From the NCBI GenBank assembly GCA_011390955.1, contig JAABRM010000005.1, positions 124,001-188,000 on the forward strand: DNA of 64,000 bases. The letters are read 5' to 3'. The notes under the pieces are model-generated. The model saw nothing but the letters and a program-made list of their open reading frames with translations, searched no databases and had not been told where the DNA came from. Of this stretch, positions 34,190-44,291 are shown piece by piece; the stretch's first letter is position 1; the number at the start of each line of letters is the position of its first letter. The stretch is from Oscillatoriales cyanobacterium (GTDB taxonomy: Bacteria > Cyanobacteriota > Cyanobacteriia > Cyanobacteriales > Laspinemataceae). A program made the position numbers and the translations under genes.

Positions 34190-35938
34190 ATGGCTCGATC
34201 GAGACTGAAAACACTAATCGACTACATCCGTCCCTACTGGAGACAAGAGCTAGGGGGAATTGGCACTCTATTGATTGTCAATGCTTTAGGGGTTTATATT
34301 CCCCTGCTGATTCGCAATAGTATTGATAAACTCCAACAACAATTTGATTTTCAACTGATGTTGAAATATGTCATAATTATCCTGGTAATGACCACCGTGA
34401 TGTGGGGGATTCGGGTCGCTTCAAGAACGTGGCTGTTTGGGGTAGGACGACAAGTAGAATTTGACCTCAAACAAAAGATTTTTGAACATTTACTCACCTT
34501 AGAACCCGCTTATTTTGCTGCCAACCCCGTGGGAGATTTAATTAACCGTGCGACTTCCGATGTGGATAGTATTCGCCGCTTAGTTGGGTTTGCCCTGTTA
34601 TCTTTTGCTAATATCGTATTTGCTTATGGGCTGACCATTCCGGTGATGCTATCGATTAATGTGAAGTTGACTTTATTGGCACTTGCTGTGTATCCGTTGC
34701 TGATGCTTATTGTGCAACTATTTAGCGATCGACTCCGCACTCAACAGCAAACCGTTCAAGAAGAATTATCCAACTTGAGCGATCTAATTCAAGAGGATAT
34801 GAGCGGTATTTCTTTAATTAAAATTTATGCCCAAGAGGAAAATGAACGGCGAGCTTTTGCTAATAAAAATGAAACCTTATTGAAGGCTAATTTGAAGTTA
34901 GCCAGAACTCGCAGTTTATTGTTTCCCATTTTGGGAGGTTTAGCTAGTATTAGCTTACTGGTTTTGTTGGCTTTTGGGGGAAGCGCGATCGCGGATAAAG
35001 TGATTACCGTCGGGGATTTTGTCGCCTTACTTTTATATGTGGAACGGTTAGTATTTCCCACTGCCTTGATGGGTTTTACCATTACTACATATCAACGGGG
35101 AGAGGTGAGTGTCGATCGCGTGGAAGCCATTCTCGAAGCTAAACCAAAAATTGTTGACCCGGTTCAGGCGATTTCTTTACCCCCAGAAGAGACGAAAGGA
35201 AAACTCAATGCTCGTAATCTAACTTATTATTATCCTGACAGCAAAATTCCCGCGCTAAATCATGTCAATTTTGAGATTATGCCCGGAGAAACCATCGCGA
35301 TCGTTGGGTCAATTGCCGCCGGAAAATCAACTTTAGCTAATGCATTGCCCCGGTTACTAGATATTGAGCCCGGTCAGTTATTTTTAGATGGACAAGATAT
35401 CACCCAATTAAGATTAACGGATTTACGAGGAGCGATCTCCTGCGTTCCCCAAGAAAGTTTTCTCTTTAGTACCACCATCCAAGACAATATTCGCTATGGC
35501 AATCCGTTGGCGGATCAAACACAAGTAGAATATGCCGCCAAACAAGCGCAAATTCACGCCGAAATTCTCAATTTTCCCCAACAATATCAAACAATTGTGG
35601 GGGAAAGAGGGATTACCCTTTCTGGGGGACAACGGCAACGTACCGCCCTCGCGAGAGCGTTATTAATGGATGCACCCGTGCTCATTTTAGATGATGCCCT
35701 TTCCAGTGTGGATAATCAAACCGCCACGGATATTCTCAAAAATCTGTCCAGGGGAACTCAGCGGAAAACGGTGATTTTTATCTCCCACCAAATGTCTGCC
35801 GCTGCCAAAGCTGACCGAATTTTTGTTATGGCTGCTGGGGCGATCGTGCAGAGTGGCACCCACACAAAACTATTGCAGGAAGGTGGATTCTATCGCGTGC
35901 TCTGGGAACAACAAAAATTAGAAGCGGTTTTATTATAA
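34190..35938 (+). CDS. ABC exporter (fused membrane and ATPase domains)
   Basis: 582 residues, the usual length of an MsbA/LmrA-type half-transporter. Six membrane helices (~15-310) are followed by the ATPase (~335-575) with GSIAAGKSTL (Walker A), SCVPQESFLFSTTIQDNIRYG (Q-loop), LSGGQRQRTALARALL (signature), VLILDDALSSVD (Walker B) and VIFISHQ (H-loop). Walker B ends in D-D rather than the more common D-E; this is seen in some family members and may slow hydrolysis. Probably homodimeric or paired with another half encoded elsewhere. Substrate unknown; lipids and drugs are typical. Confidence 0.92.
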   Translation: MARSRLKTLIDYIRPYWRQELGGIGTLLIVNALGVYIPLLIRNSIDKLQQQFDFQLMLKYVIIILVMTTVMWGIRVASRTWLFGVGRQVEFDLKQKIFEHLLTLEPAYFAANPVGDLINRATSDVDSIRRLVGFALLSFANIVFAYGLTIPVMLSINVKLTLLALAVYPLLMLIVQLFSDRLRTQQQTVQEELSNLSDLIQEDMSGISLIKIYAQEENERRAFANKNETLLKANLKLARTRSLLFPILGGLASISLLVLLAFGGSAIADKVITVGDFVALLLYVERLVFPTALMGFTITTYQRGEVSVDRVEAILEAKPKIVDPVQAISLPPEETKGKLNARNLTYYYPDSKIPALNHVNFEIMPGETIAIVGSIAAGKSTLANALPRLLDIEPGQLFLDGQDITQLRLTDLRGAISCVPQESFLFSTTIQDNIRYGNPLADQTQVEYAAKQAQIHAEILNFPQQYQTIVGERGITLSGGQRQRTALARALLMDAPVLILDDALSSVDNQTATDILKNLSRGTQRKTVIFISHQMSAAAKADRIFVMAAGAIVQSGTHTKLLQEGGFYRVLWEQQKLEAVLL

Positions 35939-35973
35939 ACCTATCAGAAATATTTGGAGAATAATTTACCTTT

Positions 35974-36047
35974 GTAGGGGCGAACCATGACCGCCGTAAA
36001 TTTCTGTTTTGCAGCAATAACTTAGATCCGGTCATGGTTCGCCCTCA
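35974..36047. repeat. GTAGGGGCGAACCATGACCG palindromic element
   Basis: GTAGGGGCGAACCATGACCG on the left and CCGGTCATGGTTCGCCCTC on the right flank an AT-rich loop. It is the third member of the family at 13740 and 28318. It lies between the convergent ABC exporter and kinase genes. Confidence 0.75.
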
Positions 36048-36101
36048 ACCAATATTTCGGCATTAAATACCCAGATTTTTGCCAGAAACTTGGTTTCTAT
36101 G

Positions 36102-38120
36102 TCACAGCAAAGAACCCATACCTAAATAAATCAATAACCAGGCGATCGCGCTACCCAAACCCAGGCCAAACATTGCCTTTAACCCATATTTTTTTAACGC
36201 CAATCCTTGAGAAAGTTTTTCCTTGGTAATACTCTGCTGAACGGTGCCAGTTAAAATATAGCTACTCACCCCAACTTCGGCAAGTTTGCCCAGCAGACCA
36301 CCGGCAACTCCCACAAATACAAAAGAACTGGCAAAAATTAGCAACGGCAACACCACCGCCACCCGTTTAAAAGCCGGTTTAAATAAGGTGAAAATACCGA
36401 CCCCAACCCCACCCATGAATAAGGTAATTAACAGGCGCAATAACAGTTGAGAGGTGGGACTTTCTACCCAATCAATTTGTAAATGAGTTAAGATAAATAG
36501 CCCCAGTCCCGTCAAAGTCGGGGCAACTAGCCATTTCTGGGCAAATTCAGCCATATTATTCAAATCATTATCGGCAATTTTCCCTGAGATATCGTTGGCA
36601 ATTAACACCACTAAGGGAATAGAAATCACAGCGGCAATATAAGGATAAAGCAACGTAATCGGTGTTGCTGCCCCGATGATTAATAATGTTAACGGTAACT
36701 GAGATGATAGTTGTTTTTGCAGTAGGGCGCTGGTTTTGGCTAAGGTGATTCTTGGGGTAACGGCTTTTACTTTAATAGTGACAATTTGGGTGGGAGTCGC
36801 TGAATTGGTATGGAGTAAAATATTCCGTTCATAAACTTCATCGATCGCTAAATTTTCGGTATTAATAATAATTTCAGTTTTGACTTTATTGCGTTTAAAT
36901 TTAGTTGATTTTATTTTTAACCAATCAGCGCTTTTTGGCGGTTTTTTGGCTAAATAATCGGATAAATCATCGGCAACGTTATCAATTAATAAATTAGTCG
37001 GGGCAGTGATTTCCCAACGACCTTGTAAGAGGGTATCGGCAACGGTGTTTTTTACCTCTATGGTGTGGGTTAAAATTTCTCCATATTCGCCAGTTAGTTC
37101 TATAATAGATTGGCTTAATTCTACTTCCGGTAAAGTGCGATTTACGGCAATGGGGGTGAGGGCTTCCAGGGCAGCAGCAGCATGGGGAAAGCGATCGCCT
37201 GCATTGGGTTGTACCATTTTTTCCAACCAGGAAATGAAAGCATCACTAAGAAATGGCACTAATTCGCGAAAATCTAAGCGATATTGATTATCAATAATTT
37301 TGGTAATTTCTGTGGATGGAGTCTTAGTTAACAGACAAATTAAGGTGACACCCAACCCATATAAATCAGAAGCTTCACTGACATTGCGATCGAGTAATTG
37401 TTCCGGGGGCATAAACCCAGGAGTGCCAGAAATCACACTACTTTGCATCATGTCATCTCCGGCAATGCGGGCAAAGCCAAAATCCACTAAGTAGACATTC
37501 AAATAATTATCAACCAGGATATTTTCCGGTTTAATATCCCGATGAATTACGGGCGGTACTCGGTTTTGTAAATAAACCAAAATTTCTAATAAAGATGTGG
37601 CAATTCGCTTAATTTTTTCCGGGTTAAACCGACGATAAACCGCTAAAGACTTGGCATTTTTATATTCATGAACGAGACAAAATCCCTCAGCAGTTTCAAA
37701 AGAATCTAAATAACGGGGAATTCCGGGGTGACTCAGTTCTCTTAATACTTTAATTTCCCGTTCGTGGGCGTTATACGCTGACCAGTCCGCCCCTGGTTTA
37801 GCAAATTGAAATTGCTTAATCACCACAGGTTGCTTGGTTTGGCAGTCCGCCCCAAGATAAGTACAGCGCCCCCCGGCATAGTTATGACCTAATTTTTGCA
37901 GCACTTGATATCCATGAATTTGGAAATCAGGAAATTCATTGCTAGGGCTGAGAGTTGGCGGGTTATTTTTGCCCAAATTGGCGGTAATTTTTGTCAGAAA
38001 ACTGCCAGAATTGGGCGATTCCGCTTGGGGAGAATCGTCACGATTTTTAGCCTTGGGCAACCAATTGAATAATTTGTTTAAGTTGTTTTGGTTGTTTTGG
38101 TTTAAGTTGTTTTGTTCCAT
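36102..38120 (-). CDS. Ser/Thr protein kinase with C-terminal membrane domain
   Basis: 672 residues. An Asn/Gln/Leu-rich tandem start (NNLNQNN) precedes the kinase domain (~70-345), which has VVIKQFQFAK (Lys), HRDIKPENILVDN (catalytic loop), LVDFGFAR (DFG) and SGTPGFMPPEQLL (activation segment). A beta-rich region (~350-475) follows, then at least five hydrophobic helices (~480-672, e.g. LPLTLLIIGAATPITLLYPYI). It is cytoplasmic kinase and membrane-integrated C-domain in one chain. It is the second such kinase in 13 kb. Targets are unknown; FHA proteins such as the 20142 transporter are candidates by inference. Confidence 0.9.
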   Translation of the reverse strand: MEQNNLNQNNQNNLNKLFNWLPKAKNRDDSPQAESPNSGSFLTKITANLGKNNPPTLSPSNEFPDFQIHGYQVLQKLGHNYAGGRCTYLGADCQTKQPVVIKQFQFAKPGADWSAYNAHEREIKVLRELSHPGIPRYLDSFETAEGFCLVHEYKNAKSLAVYRRFNPEKIKRIATSLLEILVYLQNRVPPVIHRDIKPENILVDNYLNVYLVDFGFARIAGDDMMQSSVISGTPGFMPPEQLLDRNVSEASDLYGLGVTLICLLTKTPSTEITKIIDNQYRLDFRELVPFLSDAFISWLEKMVQPNAGDRFPHAAAALEALTPIAVNRTLPEVELSQSIIELTGEYGEILTHTIEVKNTVADTLLQGRWEITAPTNLLIDNVADDLSDYLAKKPPKSADWLKIKSTKFKRNKVKTEIIINTENLAIDEVYERNILLHTNSATPTQIVTIKVKAVTPRITLAKTSALLQKQLSSQLPLTLLIIGAATPITLLYPYIAAVISIPLVVLIANDISGKIADNDLNNMAEFAQKWLVAPTLTGLGLFILTHLQIDWVESPTSQLLLRLLITLFMGGVGVGIFTLFKPAFKRVAVVLPLLIFASSFVFVGVAGGLLGKLAEVGVSSYILTGTVQQSITKEKLSQGLALKKYGLKAMFGLGLGSAIAWLLIYLGMGSLL

Positions 38121-38492
38121 GATGATTGTTCCACTGGCTGAGGAATAATTAGATTATGGCGGTTTTCGATGAAATAGACCAGAGATGCAGTTATTTCAAT
38201 TGTACTTGAGACAAGGCATCAGGGGCGCTGGGACGTAGCGAGGGGCGCTGGGACGTAGCGCCCCTACAGCAAATCAACAATAGCAGCCCCAGCCTCAGAT
38301 CAAAAGATCAAAAAATTCTCGGTGATATTGACTGTGATTAAAATCATCGTCAGAGATAACGGAAATCACGCGATCGCCCGAAGATGATCGCAAATTTTTG
38401 CCTGTGCGTTCGCGAAGCGGCGCGGATGCGCTATCGCTGGTTAATTTTGTTAATGGGGCGATGATATAAGTATCGAGTTAAAAAAACGTCCC
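38121..38492. repeat. GGGGCGCTGGGACGTAGCG direct repeats and an SDR-like unit
   Basis: GAGGGGCGCTGGGACGTAGCG-type units occur twice in tandem (about 38222-38266), ending GCCCCTAC. The same family is at 52283-52311. At about 38406-38436, GCGTTCGCGAAGCGGCGCGG..CTATCGC resembles small dispersed repeats of cyanobacteria. No gene. Confidence 0.65.
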
Positions 38493-38708
38493 ATGTTCCC
38501 CATTCAACCGATCCCCGGTGCCATTTCTGAACTGCTTGCCGTTGTCCGCGACACTCACAAAATCACCAAAGCCGACCGCTATGGACTCATGGCCGCGATT
38601 TTAGATGAATCCATCAGCGAAGAAGACCGCTTTTCCCTCGATCGCCTGCTGCGTTCGATCTACCGGGGACGAGTGCAAATTGTGGACGAACTTTCTACGG
38701 TGCTCTAA
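38493..38708 (+). CDS. Conserved small cyanobacterial protein
   Basis: A 71-residue, largely helical protein (LMAAILDESISEEDRFSLDRLLRSIYRGRV) without signal or membrane segments. Not recognised as a named family. It starts at ATG 38493 after HIP1-rich DNA and is followed by a tandem dodecamer repeat and a strong terminator. Codon use matches the neighbours, so it is a likely real gene. Confidence 0.7.
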   Translation: MFPIQPIPGAISELLAVVRDTHKITKADRYGLMAAILDESISEEDRFSLDRLLRSIYRGRVQIVDELSTVL

Positions 38709-38723
38709 ACAGTTTTCTCAAGC

Positions 38724-38793
38724 ATTAATCTAAACATTAATCTAAACATTAATCTAAACATTAATCCAAACATTAATCCAAACATTAATCCAA
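38724..38793. repeat. 12-nt tandem repeat (ACATTAATCYAA)
   Basis: The unit CATTAATCTAAA occurs about six times in a row after the 38493 gene (3 copies with CTAAA, then 3 with CCAAA). The sharp change of T to C between the first and last three copies suggests expansion of two variants. No coding role. Confidence 0.8.
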
Positions 38794-38823
38794 ATAACTC
38801 GATAAGTCACTTGATAAAGACTG

Positions 38824-38856
38824 AAAAACCTCGGTTTGGGACAACCGAGGTTTTTT
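38824..38856. terminator. Strong intrinsic terminator
   Basis: AAAACCTCGGTT, a 6-nt loop, AACCGAGGTTTT then TT: a 12-bp perfect stem with T-run. It lies between the convergent 38493 (+) and adenylate cyclase (-) genes and is symmetrical enough to serve both. Confidence 0.85.
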
Positions 38857-38864
38857 GCGATCGG

Positions 38865-41800
38865 TTAAACCGGAAATTTGGCCTTCATCAGATAAGTAGT
38901 CATCAAACCTTTGCCTTTAACTTCGATTGGCCCGCGTTGTTCAAAGTCATATTTATCCCGATCTTTGAGTAATTGATAGGTGGAAGTAGTGATTTGAATG
39001 CAGCCCGGAATGCCCTGAGACTCCATGCGCGAGGCAGTATTCACCGTATCCCCCCACAGGTCGTAAATAAATTTTTTCAAGCCAATTACCCCAGCCACCA
39101 CGGGGCCAGAATTAATCCCAATGCGAATCCGTAACGGTTCGGGACAGGGGATTTCTAACTCATTATTAAACTGGACTACTGCCGCTTGCATATCCAGGGC
39201 CATTTCCGCGATCGCCTCCGCATGGTCTGGTCGAGGAGTGGGCAAGCCTCCCACCACCATATAAGCATCCCCAATAGTTTTAATTTTCTCCAACCCATGC
39301 TTATCCGCTAATTGATCGAACAGGGAGAAAATTTTATTTAACAATTCCACTAATTGCTTCGCGGAAATTTGGGCACTTAATTGAGTAAAACCGACAATAT
39401 CCGCAAACATCACCGTTGCTTCGGGAAAGCTATCCGCAATCACAACTTCATTCAGTTTTAACCGTTCGGCGATCGGTTTTGGCAAAATATTCAACAGCAA
39501 TTGTTCCGATTCTTCCCGCTGATAACGCAGGGCTTCCGCCACAATTTTCCGCGTCGTAATGTCTTGAACCGTCCCTTCATAATAAATAATTTGACCATGT
39601 TCATCATAAACGGCGCGAGCATTTTCAGAAATCCAAATTACATTGCCCCCAGTAGAATAAGCCAGAGACTCAAAATCCGATACAGCCCCAGAATTGGCGA
39701 TCGCATGAATAAAATCATCCCGACGTTTGGGATCGATATAAAGTTGATTGCGAATATCCGTCACCCGCTGCATCAACTCTTCTGGATTCCCATAGCCCAA
39801 AATTCTGGCTAATGCGGGATTTGCACTGAGAAAATGTCCATCAGGACTGGTTTGAAAAATCCCTTCGGTCACATTCTCAAAAATGCTCCGATATTTCGCC
39901 TCCGCAACTCGCAAAGCTTCCGTAGCTTGCTGCCGTTCTTGAATTTCAATTCTTAATTGATGATTAGACGCTTGCAAAGCAGCGGTGCGTTCTTCCACCC
40001 GCATTTCCAATTCTTCATTAGCTTTTTGGAGTTCGGCCTCAGCCCGTTTTCTTTCGGACTCTTCCATCGCTAAGGCCACAAAATCCGCCAAAGAAGCGGC
40101 AAAATTTTCTTCTTCTAAAGCCCACTGCCGGGGATTGCCGATATGTTCAATACAAATCACCCCAACAATCTTACCCGCCAGTCTAATTGGGGCATCCAAA
40201 AGAGCAACAATCCCCAAAGGCACTAAATAATTAATCGCCAATTCTTGAGTCCTAGGGTCAGTTTTGGCATCATCTATGGCCAGGATGCGTTCGGCGGTTA
40301 AAGCTTGGAAATACTGGGGATAATCCCTGACGAATACCGGCATTTCTGAGCGATGATTTGCGCTGCTTTGCTCATACAAATCAAAACAAAAAATCGCCGT
40401 GCGTTCCTCATCATAAAACCACACGCTTGCCCTTTCTACTTCCAAAGTGCGGGCAGCTACTTCGCTAATTTCCTGAATGGCTAAATGTAAATCTCCTCCG
40501 GTGCGGGTGCGATGCTTGGTTAGTTCTAATAGGGCATTACTTTGCCGGCGCAATCTTTGTTCGCTGGAACGTAGGGTTTTTTCGACTTTATTTCGTTCAA
40601 CAATTTCCTCTAAAAACTGGATATTAACTTCTTCTAAAGCAGCGGTGCGTTCGGCTACTTTAGTTTCTAAAGTTTCATTGAGTTCTTGTAGCTTTTCTTC
40701 GGCTTTAATATATTCAGAAATATCACGAGATATGGAAATAATTTCTAATTGTTGAGGATTGTTATGATTCCGCACTAAGCGGCGATTAGTTTCCACCCAT
40801 ATATAAGAACCATCTTGACGACGCAGCCGGTGACGGACTAAGGGATTTTTGCTATTAATTAAGGGAACGTCATCGTCGGGATGAAAGAAATCATCGGCCA
40901 AACGACCGATCATATCTTGCGGTTCATACCCCAACAAAGCGCGAACTGAATCCGACACAAATAGATAAATTCCTTCAGGAGTCCGTCGCGCAATTAAATC
41001 ATTGGTATTTTCCGCAATTAATCGATATTGGGCTTCATTTTGGCGAATCGCCAATTCGATTTGTTTGTTATTGCCCACTTCTCGACCCAGATAAATATAG
41101 GTTGGTTTAAGTTCTGGGATTTCTGAGTGAATTAGCACGGAGGAAAATGCTAGATAAATTTCTTCGCCAGTTTTTTGCTTACAGATGGTTTCGACATATT
41201 TTAATGCGTTATGATTTTCGGAGTAATGGTTGGTGTTGATATAGTTTAAAATATTTAAATCTAGAATAACTTCATTAATATTTTTTTGCCACAGTTCATT
41301 GACTTGATATTTTAAGATTTTGGCAGCGGCATAGTTAGCTTTTAAAATTACTCCTGATTCATCGGCGATTAATAATGGAAATGCTAGAAAATCAATCACT
41401 TGATGAATAGAGCAGTGATCGGTTTGAATTTTGTTGAGTAAAAAATCAAGTTGTTTGTCCTGTTTGGCTAATTTTTTTTCTCGGATAAAAAATCCGGTCG
41501 TATCTTCTAGGAAAACGATCAGTTCATGGGGCTGATTATCTTCAGCAAAGGCGATCGCCCACAAGTCAAAATAAACCGGAGGCTGATTTGGTGGCACTCG
41601 GTGAATCTGGCTTAACTGAAAGCGATCGGTTTGCCCGGTCAAAACCGCACTTAAAGATTCTTTCCACTGGGAAAGTTCCGGCAAAAATTCACAGATATCT
41701 TTTCCCACGGCTAGAGTTTCTGGAGCGATCGCAAACCGTCGAACGTCGTGAGAAAAATCTTGGATTCGCCAATGCTCATCGACTTTCAGGTACTCCAGAC

Positions 41801-42023
41801 CACGCCCAGCGCAGAATTTTTCTAACACAGGATTCATTGCGCTTGTCACATTGCTCCCATAAACAAGTTTCTCAGACTGCTGGTATCCGTTCACCCTCAG
41901 ATATCTGTACACCAGACTGTTGGGTTTACTCCCTAGGCATACTCTAGAGGACTGACACATTACCTCTGAGCGATCGGCGGATGGTCTACCCATGATTGCT
42001 TGATTTAATATTTTAAGTTTCAT
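38865..42023 (-). CDS. PAS/GAF-regulated class III adenylate cyclase
   Basis: Up to 1052 residues; the true start may be the Met in SAMNPVLEKF (~residue 63). PAS-type domains lie at ~75-160, 210-320 and 335-440, a coiled coil (LQELNETLETKVAERTAALEE) at ~440-490, GAF at ~500-640, a second coiled coil, PAS at ~720-830 and the cyclase at ~860-1045. The cyclase is complete: FADIVGFT and IGDAYMVVGG (metal Asps), EKIKTIGD (purine Lys), YDLWGDTVNTASRME (purine Asp, transition-state Asn/Arg), so it should make cAMP. It starts 9 nt after the diguanylate cyclase stop, in one operon. Gene overlap with a DGC suggests joint second-messenger control. Confidence 0.92.
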   Translation of the reverse strand: MKLKILNQAIMGRPSADRSEVMCQSSRVCLGSKPNSLVYRYLRVNGYQQSEKLVYGSNVTSAMNPVLEKFCAGRGLEYLKVDEHWRIQDFSHDVRRFAIAPETLAVGKDICEFLPELSQWKESLSAVLTGQTDRFQLSQIHRVPPNQPPVYFDLWAIAFAEDNQPHELIVFLEDTTGFFIREKKLAKQDKQLDFLLNKIQTDHCSIHQVIDFLAFPLLIADESGVILKANYAAAKILKYQVNELWQKNINEVILDLNILNYINTNHYSENHNALKYVETICKQKTGEEIYLAFSSVLIHSEIPELKPTYIYLGREVGNNKQIELAIRQNEAQYRLIAENTNDLIARRTPEGIYLFVSDSVRALLGYEPQDMIGRLADDFFHPDDDVPLINSKNPLVRHRLRRQDGSYIWVETNRRLVRNHNNPQQLEIISISRDISEYIKAEEKLQELNETLETKVAERTAALEEVNIQFLEEIVERNKVEKTLRSSEQRLRRQSNALLELTKHRTRTGGDLHLAIQEISEVAARTLEVERASVWFYDEERTAIFCFDLYEQSSANHRSEMPVFVRDYPQYFQALTAERILAIDDAKTDPRTQELAINYLVPLGIVALLDAPIRLAGKIVGVICIEHIGNPRQWALEEENFAASLADFVALAMEESERKRAEAELQKANEELEMRVEERTAALQASNHQLRIEIQERQQATEALRVAEAKYRSIFENVTEGIFQTSPDGHFLSANPALARILGYGNPEELMQRVTDIRNQLYIDPKRRDDFIHAIANSGAVSDFESLAYSTGGNVIWISENARAVYDEHGQIIYYEGTVQDITTRKIVAEALRYQREESEQLLLNILPKPIAERLKLNEVVIADSFPEATVMFADIVGFTQLSAQISAKQLVELLNKIFSLFDQLADKHGLEKIKTIGDAYMVVGGLPTPRPDHAEAIAEMALDMQAAVVQFNNELEIPCPEPLRIRIGINSGPVVAGVIGLKKFIYDLWGDTVNTASRMESQGIPGCIQITTSTYQLLKDRDKYDFEQRGPIEVKGKGLMTTYLMKAKFPV

Positions 42024-42032
42024 TGGGCTTGG

Positions 42033-43934
42033 TTAGCGATCCGAGTGATTCAATTCAGGATTTTTCGCGGTCATTTGCTCGGGGGTGACGACGCGATCGC
42101 GCCCTAACTTTTTCGCCTCATACAAAGCGGCATCCGCTACGGCCACTAATTCCCCAAGGGTTTGGCCATGTTCCGGGAAACAAGCGACCCCAAAAGAACA
42201 GGTAATGGATCCGAGAGACTCCCCTTGGTGTTCTAATCTAAGCAACTTCACCCCTGACCGGAATGCTTCGGCTCTGGCTTGAGTCACCGCCAAGTTAGCA
42301 CCCACCAATATCACCAGAAATTCTTCACCCCCGTAGCGGCAAGCCAGATCCCCATTGCGAATCGATCGCATTAATAATTGAGCGATCGCTTGTAAAACTT
42401 TATCCCCTGCCTGATGTCCGAAAGTATCATTAAACTTTTTGAAATAGTCCACATCCAAGATAATTATGCCAATGGATTGTTGTTTTTCTGTGGCTCGCTG
42501 AATTTCTTGTTCTACAGATTCTTGCAGATAACGGCGATTAAACAATCCCGTCAGGGGGTCGCGAATACTTTGATTCTTCAGAGTTTCTCGGACGGTTAAG
42601 TTTACCAAAGCTAACCCAATATGTTCCGCCACGGTCATGGCTAAGTCTTGTTTTTCCTGAGTGATTTCTGGCAATTCAGGCCAACTCAAATATAATAAGC
42701 CGATGGTTTGTCCTTGCAAGACCATAGGAATACAGCAACATGAGCCTTTTGATATTTCTGGGGAGATATTTTCTCTCAACGAGCATAAGTTAAGATCGCA
42801 AATAAAATAGCGTTGCCCTGATGTCCATGCCGGACAATCAGCAGTCGATAAGTTTTTCAGATCCCACCCAGATCCCTCGCCCCAACTTGTCAAAAGTTTC
42901 AGTTCCAATTGGCGCTCGAATTGACTATCAAAGGGACTCAATTGGGTGATGATTCCGCCGATACTGTTGGGAAATATCGGCGGCACCATTTCCGCGATCG
43001 CTCTTTCTGCTTCCGCTAAAGTAAAACAACCTTGGAGTTGATAACTCAGTTGACTTAATCGGGTAATATCCTGGTTCCGATTTTGCAATTTATGCACTGA
43101 TTGGGTCAGATTTTCATTAGCTTTTTGGAGTTGAGCTTCCATCCGCTTGCGATCGGTGATATCTCGACCAATGTAAATATAATTTTGTAACTCCGTAATC
43201 TCCGTGGAAAACATGGAACAAGAAAAAGCCACCACAATCTCTTTGCCAGTTTTAGTCCGGCAATTAACCTCTAGATATTTTCCTCTTCGCTCTTCCCAGT
43301 GATAGTTCGGATCTAATTCATCGCTTTTTATTCTAATTTGTTCCAATACTTTTACATCGGGAATAATCAGCGAAATTGGCTGACCCATTAATTGCTTTTC
43401 CTCATAACCGAACAACTTTTCTGCCGCGTTATTTACTTGTTTAATTAATCCCGAAAAGTCGGTGACAAATAAACTATCTGCCATTGAATGAATTAATTCA
43501 TTAATATAAGCATTAGTTGCCACTATCCGGTCGATCGATAAATAAGAATCATTGGCAGATTGTACATATTTTTGCTTTAAAATAAATTCCCTAGTTACAT
43601 CCTGAATTATTAAAATTAATTCCCGACTTGACTCATCAACAATTACCCCAATATGTAAATTAAAATAAACAATGCCCTGCTGTTTATTTTCTCGGCAAAT
43701 CCCTTCTATATCCAAGCCATTTTGCGGGGTCTCGATCATCTTTAGGCATTCTTTTTCGATGCCAAATATTTCCGGGAAATAATCTCTAACATCGTCTCCT
43801 ACTCTAATCAAATTAGCAGAATCAGTAAATTTATTTACATTTTCCGATGCCATAATAACTTTAAAATTTTGATCGAATAGCACGTAAATAATTGATTGTT
43901 TTTGCAGGATGATTTTTTCAACGATACTTAACAT
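42033..43934 (-). CDS. PAS/GAF diguanylate cyclase (GGDEF)
   Basis: 633 residues from ATG 43934 (GAGGGA ~10 nt upstream); longer frames reach into repeat DNA. Two PAS-like domains (~20-120 and ~145-260, e.g. SLFVTDFSGLIKQVNNAAEKLFGYEEKQLMG) precede a coiled coil, a GAF domain (~300-450) and GGDEF (~465-625). The active site is RYGGEEFLVIL, with DPLTGLFNRRYL and DVDYFKKFND upstream; the inhibitory RxxD (RNGD) lies 5 residues before GGEEF. It should form c-di-GMP with product inhibition. First gene of the operon with the adenylate cyclase. Confidence 0.92.
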   Translation of the reverse strand: MLSIVEKIILQKQSIIYVLFDQNFKVIMASENVNKFTDSANLIRVGDDVRDYFPEIFGIEKECLKMIETPQNGLDIEGICRENKQQGIVYFNLHIGVIVDESSRELILIIQDVTREFILKQKYVQSANDSYLSIDRIVATNAYINELIHSMADSLFVTDFSGLIKQVNNAAEKLFGYEEKQLMGQPISLIIPDVKVLEQIRIKSDELDPNYHWEERRGKYLEVNCRTKTGKEIVVAFSCSMFSTEITELQNYIYIGRDITDRKRMEAQLQKANENLTQSVHKLQNRNQDITRLSQLSYQLQGCFTLAEAERAIAEMVPPIFPNSIGGIITQLSPFDSQFERQLELKLLTSWGEGSGWDLKNLSTADCPAWTSGQRYFICDLNLCSLRENISPEISKGSCCCIPMVLQGQTIGLLYLSWPELPEITQEKQDLAMTVAEHIGLALVNLTVRETLKNQSIRDPLTGLFNRRYLQESVEQEIQRATEKQQSIGIIILDVDYFKKFNDTFGHQAGDKVLQAIAQLLMRSIRNGDLACRYGGEEFLVILVGANLAVTQARAEAFRSGVKLLRLEHQGESLGSITCSFGVACFPEHGQTLGELVAVADAALYEAKKLGRDRVVTPEQMTAKNPELNHSDR

Positions 43935-44291
43935 AGTGGTGATTCCCTCATGATTTTTTAGCAAATATTTACTAATTGTAAATAAACAAGGTGAAGTTGA
44001 ATTAATCCAAAATTGAGCGGAATAAATTGCTTGTTGGTTATTGGTTATTAAGATTGATTCTCTGGAATAGCCAATCACGAGTAACGAGTAACCAACAAAA
44101 AAATTAGCTGGCCAATGGTCAGATTAAATTGTAACTTGAGGCGATCGCGCGAATAAAATCTCTGTTTAGAATCGATCTGTCAAGGACTTCCGGATAAATC
44201 GCGGCATCCCAAGTTCAATAGTGGTGTGACAAAATTAGGCAACATTAGCTAGGCAACATTAGCCAAATTGCAAGAAAAGGAGTGATGAAAA

